NCBI GenBank assembly: GCA_016302725.1
Contig: JAEDNB010000008.1
Location: 1-22,542 of the forward strand
Reading direction: 5' to 3'
DNA length: 22,542 bases
Source: Lentisphaeria bacterium
GTDB lineage: Bacteria; Verrucomicrobiota; Lentisphaeria; Oligosphaerales; Oligosphaeraceae
The notes below the pieces were generated by a model that had not been told where the DNA came from, did no database searches, and saw nothing but the letters and a program-made list of their open reading frames with translations. Both the position numbers and the translations under genes were made by a program. Positions 6,680 through 14,843 of the stretch are shown here, one piece after another; the stretch's first letter is position 1; the number at the start of each line of letters is the position of its first letter.

Positions 6680-8050
6680 ATGCGTTCCCTTTGCCGTTTC
6701 CTCCTCTTCCTGGTGCTTCTGGCGCTCTCCGCCGACTTGCCGGCCTCCTGGTGGTGGCCCTTTGGCAAATCCACTCCCAAGCAGGTCCTTCCGGAGCCTC
6801 CGTCCCATGGGAAATACATTCCCACGGACGGGGACAGGTCGAAGAAGCTCTATCCCAAGAAGGAGGGGGATGAGAAGGACGCCATTTCCGTGGAGCGTGT
6901 GAAGGAGTTGGCAGAGCGGGGGAATGCCAACGCCCAGTTGACCTTGGGGAAAATCTACTTTGACGGGGCTGCCGGGGAGAAGCAGGATTTCACCAAGGCC
7001 TACCGGTGGTTTGTGAAGGCGGCGAAGAATGGGAACCCGGAGGCTATGTACAATGTGGCCATCTGCCTGGATGGCGGCTTCGGGGTCAAGAAATCCGATC
7101 CGGAGCTGGCCTTCCAGTGGTATCAGTATGCGGCCGGGCACGGGGTCCCCGAGGCCAAGGCGAAGTGCGCCGTCCTGGCGGAGCAGCGGGGGAATCCGGA
7201 ACTGGCCTTCCAGTACTACCGGCAGCTGGCGGACGCGGGGGACCATTCCTGCCAATACCAGGTCGCCCTTCAACTCCTCAACGGCTATGGCGTGGAGGTG
7301 GACACCGCCCTGGCGGCGGAGTATCTCCTCCAGGCCTCCCTGGGAGGGCATGTCCGGGCGCAGGTGCGCCTGGCGGACTGCTACCAGCAAGGGGTGGGGG
7401 TGGAGCGGAATTTCCGGGAACTCTTCCGGTGGCTCACCCTGGCCGCCCATGACGGGGACCCCGAGGCCCAGGCGAAACTGGGCACCTGCTACCTTCAGGG
7501 CATGGGGACAGCCCCCAATCCCGACCTGGCCTTCCACTGGTTCAAAATCAGCGCCGAGGCGAAATACGCCACGGGGGAATACCTCCTGGGGAACTGCTAC
7601 CGGGAAGGCACCGGCGTCCCCCCCAATCCCCGCACCGCCTTCGAGCACTACCTGCTGGCGGCAGAGGGGGGGGAACCCCTGGCACAGTACGCCCTCTACC
7701 AGGCCTTTGCCCAGGGCGAGGGCACCCGCGCCGATTCCGCCCGGGCACGGGAATGGCTCGCCAAGGCAGCGGAAAACGGACTTCCCCTGGCCCAGGCAAA
7801 GTGGGGAATCCTGCTCCTGCAAGGGGAGGAGGGACTCCCCCGGGACACCGCAAAGGGGGAGGAATGGCTGCAGAAGGCCCAGGCCTCCCAGGACCCCGCC
7901 GCCTTGATCCAGGTGGCCCTCTGCTACATCAACGGAGAAGGCCTCCCCAAAGACCGGGAAAAGGGAAGGCTTCTTCTCCAGGCCGCCAGCATCGAGGGGG
8001 ACAAGGACGCGGCAGAAATCTACAAGCTTTACTTCGGCAAGGAGTTCTAA
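6680..8050 (+). CDS. Secreted Sel1-like repeat protein
   Basis: A 456-residue protein with an N-terminal export signal (CRFLLFLVLLALSA, cleavage near residue 20-23). About ten Sel1-like/TPR-type repeats span roughly residues 76-445. They show the typical pattern A..G...A...LG.CY..G.GV..D...A..W...AA..G, for example PEAQAKLGTCYLQGMG and ATGEYLLGNCYREGTG. Such alpha-helical solenoids bind other proteins and often act in envelope assembly or signalling; the partner is unknown. ATG 6680 directly starts the signal peptide, and the in-frame ATG at 6488 lies inside a hairpin. The stop is seven bases before panB. Codon choice drifts: the first half uses more TTT, TTG, GTG and GAT, the second half TTC, CTC, GTC and GAC. 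Confidence 0.87.
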   Translation: MRSLCRFLLFLVLLALSADLPASWWWPFGKSTPKQVLPEPPSHGKYIPTDGDRSKKLYPKKEGDEKDAISVERVKELAERGNANAQLTLGKIYFDGAAGEKQDFTKAYRWFVKAAKNGNPEAMYNVAICLDGGFGVKKSDPELAFQWYQYAAGHGVPEAKAKCAVLAEQRGNPELAFQYYRQLADAGDHSCQYQVALQLLNGYGVEVDTALAAEYLLQASLGGHVRAQVRLADCYQQGVGVERNFRELFRWLTLAAHDGDPEAQAKLGTCYLQGMGTAPNPDLAFHWFKISAEAKYATGEYLLGNCYREGTGVPPNPRTAFEHYLLAAEGGEPLAQYALYQAFAQGEGTRADSARAREWLAKAAENGLPLAQAKWGILLLQGEEGLPRDTAKGEEWLQKAQASQDPAALIQVALCYINGEGLPKDREKGRLLLQAASIEGDKDAAEIYKLYFGKEF

Positions 8051-8057
8051 CGCAGAC

Positions 8058-8888
8058 ATGGAACAGAAATTCACCCTTCGACACCTGCGGGAAATGAAAG
8101 CCCGCGGGGAAAAGGCGGTCATGCTCACCGCCTTCGATGCCGCCACCGCCCGCTGGGCCCAGGAGGCCGGCGTCCAGATGATTCTCGTGGGAGACTCCAT
8201 GGGCAACACTGTCCTGGGCTATCCCAACACCCTCCCCGTCACCCTGGAGGAATCCCTCTCCCACACCGCCGCCGTGCGCCGGGGCTCGGACAAATGCCTG
8301 GTGGTGGGGGACATGCCTTTCATGACCTACCAACTGGACATCCACGAGGCCGTCAGGAACGCCGGACGCTACCTGAAGGAGTGCGGGGCAGACGCCGTGA
8401 AGCTGGAAGGGGGGCGCACCATGCTCCCCCTGATTCGACGGCTGGTGGAAGTGGGAATCCCCGTCATGGGGCACATCGGCCTGCTGCCCCAGTCCGTCCT
8501 GAAGGACGGGGGATACCGCATCCACGGACGGGCCGAGGAGGAGCGCAAGGCTCTCCTGGAAGACGCCGCCGCCCTGGACGAGGCCGGGGTCTTCGCCCTG
8601 GTCCTGGAGGGCATCCCCCGGGAACTGGCGGAGGAAATCACCGCCAGCGTCCGCGCCTCCACCGTGGGCATTGGCGCCGGCGCGGGCACCGACGCCCAGG
8701 TCCAGGTGCTGGCGGACCTGCTGGGCTACGGGGGGGACGGATACCTGCCCCGCCACGCCAAGCGCTACGCCTCCGTACACGACATTGCGGTCCAGGCCAT
8801 CCGGGAATACGCCTCGGAAGTGCGCTCCGGCACCTTCCCCGACCAGGCACACTCCGTCTCCATGACGCCCGCAAAGCCCGCAAAATAG
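8058..8888 (+). CDS. panB: 3-methyl-2-oxobutanoate hydroxymethyltransferase
   Basis: A 276-residue PanB, which transfers a hydroxymethyl group from 5,10-methylene-tetrahydrofolate to 2-oxoisovalerate, giving ketopantoate. This is the first committed step of pantothenate/CoA synthesis in the cytosol. The Mg-binding residues are present: D46 (LVGDS), D85 (VVGDMPF) and E117 (VKLEGG), with the catalytic Glu at 184 (LVLEGIP). GHIGLLPQSV and TVGIGAG are also conserved. The canonical CDGQ after TVGIGAG reads TDAQ here, a mild departure. Length is typical. It starts seven bases after the Sel1 stop, and panC follows 69 bases downstream. No ketopantoate reductase (panE) or panD lies in the window. Confidence 0.96.
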   Translation: MEQKFTLRHLREMKARGEKAVMLTAFDAATARWAQEAGVQMILVGDSMGNTVLGYPNTLPVTLEESLSHTAAVRRGSDKCLVVGDMPFMTYQLDIHEAVRNAGRYLKECGADAVKLEGGRTMLPLIRRLVEVGIPVMGHIGLLPQSVLKDGGYRIHGRAEEERKALLEDAAALDEAGVFALVLEGIPRELAEEITASVRASTVGIGAGAGTDAQVQVLADLLGYGGDGYLPRHAKRYASVHDIAVQAIREYASEVRSGTFPDQAHSVSMTPAKPAK

Positions 8889-8899
8889 CCAGACAAGGA

Positions 8900-8919
8900 A
8901 GGGACGCACCGCCGTCCCT
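8900..8919 (+). other. Hairpin between panB and panC
   Basis: AGGGACG (8900-8906) pairs with CGTCCCT (8913-8919) over a 6-nt loop, 11 bases after the panB stop. There is no T-tract, so an RNA-stability or processing element is more likely than a terminator. Confidence 0.4.
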
Positions 8920-8957
8920 CCGCACCCCCTCCCCTGTCCCCTTTCCCCGTACATGCC

Positions 8958-9818
8958 ATGAAAATCCTCACCTCTCCCGCCGACCTCCAGGCCCAGGCAG
9001 CGGCCTGGAAGAAAGCCGGCGAAACCATCATCCTGGTGCCCACCATGGGCTACCTCCACGAAGGACACCTCTCCCTCATCCGCCTGGCACGGCGCAACGG
9101 AGACCGCGTGGTGGTCAGCATCTTCGTCAACCCCACCCAGTTCGGCCCCACGGAAGACCTGGACAAGTATCCCCGGGACTTCCAGCGGGACGCGGAACTC
9201 TGCCGCCAGGAGGGGGTGGACGCCCTCTTCCATCCCTCCCCCGGGGAGATGTACGCCCCCGACTTCTCCTGCTGGGTCCAGGAGGAGAGCCTCTCCCAGA
9301 CCCTCTGCGGCGCCTTCCGGCCCATCCACTTCCGGGGCGTCTGCACAGTGTGCCTGAAACTCTTCCATCTCTCCCTGGCGGACGGGGCGGTCTTCGGCAA
9401 GAAGGACGCCCAGCAGCTCCTGGTCATCCAGCGCATGGTGCGCGACCTCAACGTCCCCATCCGCATCATTCCCGCCCCCCTGGTACGGGAGGAGGACGGG
9501 CTGGCCCGCTCCTCCCGCAACAAATATCTCTCCGCCCAGGAGCGTGTCCGCGCCCTGGCCCTCTCCCGGGGGCTCTTCCGCGCCCAGGAGGCCTTCCAGG
9601 CAGGCGAGCGGAGGCCGGAGGCCCTCACTGGCCTGGTGCGCCAGGAACTGGAGGCCGTCCAGGCGGAGAAAATCGACTATGTGGAGTTGATGGACCGGGA
9701 CACCCTCCGCCCTGCCGGAAGCGCCGCCGGGCACACCCTGCTGGCCGTGGCCGCCTACATCGGCAAGACCCGGCTCATTGACAACGTCTTCCTGGACGAC
9801 ACGCCCGCCTGTCCATGA
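8958..9818 (+). CDS. panC: Pantothenate synthetase (pantoate-beta-alanine ligase)
   Basis: A 286-residue PanC, which joins pantoate and beta-alanine using ATP through a pantoyl-adenylate. It has the nucleotidyl-transferase HIGH-like motif H34-EG-H37 in PTMGYLHEGHLSL and the loop FVNPTQFGP (56-64). GKKDAQQ (147-153) and the KMSKS-like SSRNKYLS (185-192) follow. Length matches the family. The start follows a C/T-rich leader (CCCCTTTCCCC). The stop overlaps the next gene by four bases (ATGA), so the downstream SDR-like protein is translationally coupled to PanC. Confidence 0.96.
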   Translation: MKILTSPADLQAQAAAWKKAGETIILVPTMGYLHEGHLSLIRLARRNGDRVVVSIFVNPTQFGPTEDLDKYPRDFQRDAELCRQEGVDALFHPSPGEMYAPDFSCWVQEESLSQTLCGAFRPIHFRGVCTVCLKLFHLSLADGAVFGKKDAQQLLVIQRMVRDLNVPIRIIPAPLVREEDGLARSSRNKYLSAQERVRALALSRGLFRAQEAFQAGERRPEALTGLVRQELEAVQAEKIDYVELMDRDTLRPAGSAAGHTLLAVAAYIGKTRLIDNVFLDDTPACP

Positions 9819-10858
9819 CCGACCCCATACGCGACATCCACCTGGGGCCCCCGGCCGACTGCGCCAGGCCCCGCCTCTTCCCCTCCCTGCGGGAGGGAAG
9901 CACCCTGGACCCCAGGACCTTCCCCACCCCGGAAAAGTGCCCCTCCCTCACCCCGCCCCAGGAAATCCTCTTCCTGGCCGGGGAGGAGCCGGGGCTGGCC
10001 GAAACCCTGGCGCGGCTGGCCTTGGCCGCAGGACACCACCCCACCCTCATCCTGCCCCGGGAACGCCCCCTTCCCCAGGGCGTCGCGTGCCTGGTGGCGG
10101 ACCGGGACCAAGGCGACTTCCCCCGCCTGGTGCATCCCCTCCTGCGGCGGGACGACCACACCCCGCGTTTCTCCCTGACCGTGGACTGCGCCGGGACCTG
10201 CCCCCGCCATGCCCGACAGGACCTGGAGGTGCTGGCCCTCCCCGGCACGCACCTGGCCTTCCTCTCCCAGGACCTGGTCTACCTCCCCCAGGAAAGGGAC
10301 TTCCCCACCCGCCAGCAGGAAACCCCCTGCTGCGACGATAAGACCCCCCGCTGGGGAATGCTCCGGGAGGCGGAACTCCAGTTCCTCCAAAGCCCCGCCT
10401 GCCCCGACGGACCACACTGGACCATTCTCCGCCTCTCCCTCCTCCTGGGCCTGGAAGGCGCACTGGACGACTTCCCCCCCTTCCATCGGCGGGAGAAGGC
10501 CCTGCGGGAAGGGGAGCCCATCCCCCTGCCCTCGGGGGGCCACTGGCTCGTCCAGCCCCTGGCCGTCGCCGACCTCTCCCGCATTCTCCTTTCCCTGCCC
10601 CTGGCCCACGAGGCGCGCAATGTCGTCCTGGACTGCGCCGGCCCCCAGCGCCTGGAGTTCCGGCAACTCTGCCAGATGGCCGCCCGCCTCTGGGGGCAGG
10701 AAGCCCGCTTCCAGGAGATTCCCCTGGAGGAGGCCCTGGCCGGGCATCCCGAGTGCGCCCCCTATCTCTGCCACCGCCTCTATCCCCTTCCCTGGCCCTA
10801 TGCAGGGCTCCCCGCACCCCGCCTCACTCCCCTGGAGGCCCTGAAGGAACTGCCCTAG
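9815..10858 (+). CDS. Degenerate SDR/epimerase-fold protein
   Basis: A 347-residue protein that looks like an extended short-chain dehydrogenase/NAD-dependent epimerase with its active site eroded. A beta-alpha-beta start (ILFLAGEEPGLAETLARLALAAGHHPTLILPR, about 51-82) sits where the family has GGTGFIG, but the glycine motif is gone. Later the WTILRLSLLLG (202-212) and LVQPLAVADLSRILLSL (245-261) blocks are typical of epimerases. The catalytic YxxxK position appears as W180-GML-R184. A poorly conserved N-terminal 45 residues precede the fold. It may bind a nucleotide, RNA or protein rather than catalyse. It overlaps panC by 4 bp and precedes the rRNA methyltransferase by 32 bases. Fold call is moderate; function unknown. 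Confidence 0.65.
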   Translation: MTDPIRDIHLGPPADCARPRLFPSLREGSTLDPRTFPTPEKCPSLTPPQEILFLAGEEPGLAETLARLALAAGHHPTLILPRERPLPQGVACLVADRDQGDFPRLVHPLLRRDDHTPRFSLTVDCAGTCPRHARQDLEVLALPGTHLAFLSQDLVYLPQERDFPTRQQETPCCDDKTPRWGMLREAELQFLQSPACPDGPHWTILRLSLLLGLEGALDDFPPFHRREKALREGEPIPLPSGGHWLVQPLAVADLSRILLSLPLAHEARNVVLDCAGPQRLEFRQLCQMAARLWGQEARFQEIPLEEALAGHPECAPYLCHRLYPLPWPYAGLPAPRLTPLEALKELP

Positions 10859-10890
10859 CCCGCCGCGGCCCCTCCCCCCCTTTCCCTTCC

Positions 10891-12123
10891 ATGCAAAGCG
10901 GTTCCCAAATCACCCTGACCATCCAGGACCTGGCCTTCGGCGGCGACGGCGTCGGCAGAACAGACCAGGGCGTCGTCTTCGTCCCCTTCTCCGCCGTGGG
11001 CGACCAGCTCCTGGTGGAAATCACCTCGGTCCGCAAGAATTTCGCCCGGGGCCGGATTCTCCAGGTCCTTGTGCCCGGGGAGGGGCGGACGGCGCCCCCC
11101 TGCCCCCACTACGGGCAGTGCGGAGGTTGCCAGTATCAGCACCTGTCCTACCAGGCGGAATTCCAGGCCAAGGTGAAGCAGTTGGGGGAGGTGCTCCGGC
11201 GCCTGGGGGGCATGAAGGACCTCCCTCCCCTGGAGTGCGCCGTCCCCTCCCCCCAGGAATACGGATACCGCAACAAGTTGCGCCTGGAAGCCCAGGCGCA
11301 CCGCACCGAGGAGGGAGCCCCCCAGCAGGCGGACTACGGATATTTTGCCCTGGACAACACCTCCTTCCTCCGCATCAACGGATGCCGCCTGGCCCATCCT
11401 GCCCTGAACAAGACGATTCCCGCCGCCGTGAAAAGCGACTGGGGGAAGGCCAACGCCCGCCGGAAAAAGCCCCACGGCCCGGCGGCCCTCACCCTGCGTG
11501 TGGATTCCCAGGGGGAGGTGAAATTCTACTTCGGCTTCTCCCCCACCCGCCTGGGATGGCTCCATGAGGAGTTGGCCGGCGTCCCCTTCCGGGTGCCCGT
11601 GGGTTCCTTCTGGCAGGTCAATCCCCCCGTGGCCACCCGCCTCCTCCAGACGGTGGACCAGTGGATCGCCCCCCTGCCCGCGGAGACCCTGGTCGACGCC
11701 TATTGCGGCGTGGGCACCTTCTCCTGCGCCCTCACCCACCCCTTCCGGGAACGCCTCCTCATGGAAAACGACCGGGCCGCCACGGAGGCCGCGGAATACA
11801 ATCTCCAGCAGCTGATGCGGGGATGCCAGATTCTCACGGAGCCCACGGAGCAGGCCCTGCCCAAGCGCCTCCCCAAGTATCCCGCCGCCTCCACCCTGGT
11901 GGTGCTGGACCCCCCCCGCACAGGATGCCAGGAAAAGGTGCTCCAATGCCTGGCCAGGGATATGCCCGCCTGGGTCCTCTATGTCTCCTGCAACCCCGCC
12001 ACCTTGGCCAGGGACCTGAAATACCTGGTCACCACAGGGGGATACTCCTTGAAGAAACTGGGCCTCTTCGACATGTTCCCACGCACCGCCCATTTCGAGA
12101 CCGCCGTCCTCCTCCAGCACTAG
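10891..12123 (+). CDS. rlmD: 23S rRNA (uracil-C5)-methyltransferase, RlmD-type
   Basis: A 410-residue SAM-dependent m5U methyltransferase with an N-terminal TRAM domain (about 4-62). A [4Fe-4S] ligand set follows: C71, C77 and C80 (CPHYGQCGGC) with C165 (NGCRLAHP), the RlmD pattern. The methyltransferase domain has the SAM motif DAYCGVGTFS and VVLDPPRTG. The catalytic Cys is C367 in YVSCNPATLARDL. Related enzymes (RlmC, RlmCD, TrmA) modify other uridines, so the exact target site is not certain; the Fe-S cluster argues against TrmA. ATG 10891 directly precedes the TRAM domain; an in-frame ATG at 10753 would add a junk-like leader overlapping the previous gene. The start is preceded by the same 15-mer C/T tract as secG. 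Confidence 0.9.
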   Translation: MQSGSQITLTIQDLAFGGDGVGRTDQGVVFVPFSAVGDQLLVEITSVRKNFARGRILQVLVPGEGRTAPPCPHYGQCGGCQYQHLSYQAEFQAKVKQLGEVLRRLGGMKDLPPLECAVPSPQEYGYRNKLRLEAQAHRTEEGAPQQADYGYFALDNTSFLRINGCRLAHPALNKTIPAAVKSDWGKANARRKKPHGPAALTLRVDSQGEVKFYFGFSPTRLGWLHEELAGVPFRVPVGSFWQVNPPVATRLLQTVDQWIAPLPAETLVDAYCGVGTFSCALTHPFRERLLMENDRAATEAAEYNLQQLMRGCQILTEPTEQALPKRLPKYPAASTLVVLDPPRTGCQEKVLQCLARDMPAWVLYVSCNPATLARDLKYLVTTGGYSLKKLGLFDMFPRTAHFETAVLLQH

Positions 12124-12146
12124 CCCCGCCCCACCGCGCCACCATC

Positions 12147-14843
12147 ATGGCCAAGACAGGAAAAGAGAAAGATTCCCTGAAACTCCGGGAAAAGGTCGTG
12201 GAGGAGATGAACCGCACCCTCAAGGAAGAAGACGGGGAACTCCAGGAGGCCATCAACCAGACCCAGTGCCTGACCCAGACCGAGGAAATCTACCGCACCG
12301 CCACCATCCTGGACGGGGAGAGCCGCAAGGACCGTGATGTCACCCGCGCCCTCTCCCCCGAGGAGATGGCCGCCGCCGAGCAGGCCGCAAAGCAGGCCCG
12401 GGGAAGAAGACGGGCCCCCTCCACACAGGTGGACCGGGAGGAGACCAGGGAGTTCCTCCCCGCCGGACAGACTCCGGAAAATCCCGGGCAGGGCGGCTTC
12501 CAGGGACACCTCAAGACCGTCATCCTCTTCGTCCAGAACAAACTCAACCCCCCCGAAGCGGATTCCTCCACCGACCTCTCCCTGAAGCACGAGGAAAAGG
12601 GGGACTCCCTCCCCGAACTCAACCTGGACGAACTGACCGAAGACCCCACCCTCCCGCAACTGGACGCACGATACGAAATCCTCCGGAAATTCGCCAAGGG
12701 GGGGCAGGGCATCGTCTCCAAGGCCCGGGACAAGGCCCTGCGGCGCATCGTGGCCGTCAAGTCCCTCCGCCCCGAACTGCTGAACCGGGAGGCCATCCGG
12801 AAGAATTTCCTCCAGGAGGCCCTCATCACCGCCCAGTTGGACCACCCCTCCGTCGTCCCCATCTACGCCCTCATGCAGGATGACCAGGAGGGCTTGCACT
12901 TGAGCATGAAACTCCTCCAGGGGGAGACCCTCCACGAGCACCTGGACAAGGTGGAGCAGGGATACGCCAGGGGGGCTTCCAGCCAGTGGCGCTTCAACAC
13001 CCGGGTGAAGGGGGACCTGGCCATCTTCCTCAAGGTCTGCGAGGCCATCAGCTACGCCCACAACCGGCACATCATCCACTGCGACCTGAAGCCCGACAAC
13101 ATCATGCTGGGAAAATACGGGGAGGTCTTCGTCATGGACTGGGGGCTGGCCAGGGTCATCCACAAGAACCAGGACGCCCCGCCCCCCGGGGGGAAGATCA
13201 AGTTGGACGGCACCCCCCGCTTCATCCCCCCCGAGGCCTACGCGGGAGTCCCCCGGGATGAACGGGCGGACATCTTCGCCCTGGGGCTGATTCTCTTTGA
13301 AATCGTCACCCTGCGCCCCGGCTACGACGGCAGGTCCATCAAGGAGGTGGTGCGCCAGGTGCGCTCCGGCGACCGCACCCCCGTGGAGCACCGCTTTGGA
13401 TACCGCATCAAGAAGGATTTGGTGGCCATCATCGACAAGGCCTGCGCCTACGACCCCAGCGACCGCTACCAGACTGTCCAGGAGCTGACCGACGACCTGC
13501 AGCGGTATCTCAACGACGAGGAGACGGAAGTCCTCCCCGACTCCTTCCCCCGCTGGTTCCTCCGCTACCTGCGCCACCACGTCACCCTGGTGATCATCCT
13601 GGCGCTGGCCAGCTGGATCAGCGCCCTCCTGGTCTCCCTGCGCTCCATCCAGAAGCAGGAGAAGCACAACCTGGCCAACATCCGGCTGACCCAGGACGCG
13701 ATGAAGAGCCTCCAGCAGGAGAACCTGGAGCGCCAATACGAGGCGATGGTGAACTCGGTCACCGACGCCAACTGCAGCCGTGCCCAGCGTCTGGGGAACC
13801 GGCTGCAATCCTACTCCGACCACCTCCAGTTCATCGCCCTCCAGGCCTCCGCCTGCCTCCGCCATCCCCCCGTGGGAGAGGTGCGCACCGCCCTGCCCGT
13901 CTACGGGGTGCCGGAGTTTCCCCAGGGGCGCTCCGTCTACTCCGCCGCCTTGGAGCGGAACATCGGCCTGGATTTCTGCACCTATTTCCAGCCCCCCGGC
14001 CAGGATCCCGCCGCCGCCCGGCGGGAGGTGGAGCAGCTCAAGCCCCTCACCCCCCTCCTCCGGCATCTGGTGCTGGCCTCGGAGCAGCCCTCCCTGGCGC
14101 TGCCCCCCGACCTCTCCTACCAGGTCCTGGGGAAGAAATGCGCGGACCTGGGAATGCCCATCCTCCAGGCCTACATCGCCACGGAGGCAAGCCATCTCCA
14201 ACTCTGCTATCCCGGCCACAACGCCTACGCCTCCACCTACGACAACCACGACCGGCCCTGGTATCGGCAAGCCAGGGAGAACGCCGCCGCCAGAAACTAC
14301 TCCCCCACCCTGGGACTGCCCTACCTGGACGACACCACGGGCTTCCTGGTGCTGAACTGCACCGTCCCCATCATCGGGAAGGAGGGGACCTTCCTGGGTG
14401 CATGCTCCCTGAAGATGAAAATCGAGGCCTTCGAGCATTTCATCCGGGAGAGCGAGGAGGCCCAGGACTACGAACTGGAATACTGGCTGGTCACCCGGAA
14501 GGGCAGGAAACTCCTCCACCGCCAGTGGAACCCCCTCCTTCCCGAAGACCGGCTCAACCCCGTCCCCGCCGCCGTCCCGGAGGAGCACATCTCCCCGCCC
14601 ATCCATACCATCTGCCAGGACCTCTTCCCGCCGGGCAAGGCCAATTTCTTCGGAAGCCGGGAGTTCCTGGAAAACGGATACCGGGTCACCTATCATTACG
14701 CCTCCCTGGAGCCCCAGGGGCTCCGCCTCATCCTGAAGACCTCCCGGGAAAGGCTCTTCCAGAGGATTGAACCGCTTTCCCCCGTGGCCGCCGACTTTCC
14801 CCAGTCCCAGGCCTTTCCCTCCCTTTCCCAGGCCAGGCCATGA
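12147..14843 (+). CDS. Receptor-like Ser/Thr protein kinase with extracytoplasmic dCache domain
   Basis: An 898-residue fusion. A charged, probably disordered N-terminus (1-170) precedes a Hanks-type kinase (about 175-455). Its glycine loop is KGGQGIV (184-190), the ATP lysine K205, the helix-C Glu E224, the catalytic loop H311-C-D313 with K315 and N318, the metal motif D331-W-G, and PPE ends at E363. HCD replaces HRD. A membrane helix lies at about 479-501. A 390-residue extracytoplasmic part follows with dCache-like features, including Y698, R703, W705 and Y706 in the pattern YxxxxRxWY. It probably senses a small ligand outside and phosphorylates targets inside. ATG 12147 was chosen because the upstream open frame is antisense-like. 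The stop overlaps the glycosyltransferase by 4 bp. Confidence 0.9.
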   Translation: MAKTGKEKDSLKLREKVVEEMNRTLKEEDGELQEAINQTQCLTQTEEIYRTATILDGESRKDRDVTRALSPEEMAAAEQAAKQARGRRRAPSTQVDREETREFLPAGQTPENPGQGGFQGHLKTVILFVQNKLNPPEADSSTDLSLKHEEKGDSLPELNLDELTEDPTLPQLDARYEILRKFAKGGQGIVSKARDKALRRIVAVKSLRPELLNREAIRKNFLQEALITAQLDHPSVVPIYALMQDDQEGLHLSMKLLQGETLHEHLDKVEQGYARGASSQWRFNTRVKGDLAIFLKVCEAISYAHNRHIIHCDLKPDNIMLGKYGEVFVMDWGLARVIHKNQDAPPPGGKIKLDGTPRFIPPEAYAGVPRDERADIFALGLILFEIVTLRPGYDGRSIKEVVRQVRSGDRTPVEHRFGYRIKKDLVAIIDKACAYDPSDRYQTVQELTDDLQRYLNDEETEVLPDSFPRWFLRYLRHHVTLVIILALASWISALLVSLRSIQKQEKHNLANIRLTQDAMKSLQQENLERQYEAMVNSVTDANCSRAQRLGNRLQSYSDHLQFIALQASACLRHPPVGEVRTALPVYGVPEFPQGRSVYSAALERNIGLDFCTYFQPPGQDPAAARREVEQLKPLTPLLRHLVLASEQPSLALPPDLSYQVLGKKCADLGMPILQAYIATEASHLQLCYPGHNAYASTYDNHDRPWYRQARENAAARNYSPTLGLPYLDDTTGFLVLNCTVPIIGKEGTFLGACSLKMKIEAFEHFIRESEEAQDYELEYWLVTRKGRKLLHRQWNPLLPEDRLNPVPAAVPEEHISPPIHTICQDLFPPGKANFFGSREFLENGYRVTYHYASLEPQGLRLILKTSRERLFQRIEPLSPVAADFPQSQAFPSLSQARP

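Noticed and set aside
12334..12585. Small + strand frame inside the kinase gene
   Set aside because: Shadow frame, Pro/Ser/Arg-rich, with no independent start signal.
12120..14696. Long minus-strand open frame (858 codons) opposite the kinase
   Set aside because: Low-complexity antisense translation with no domain; the kinase and dCache motifs are on the + strand.
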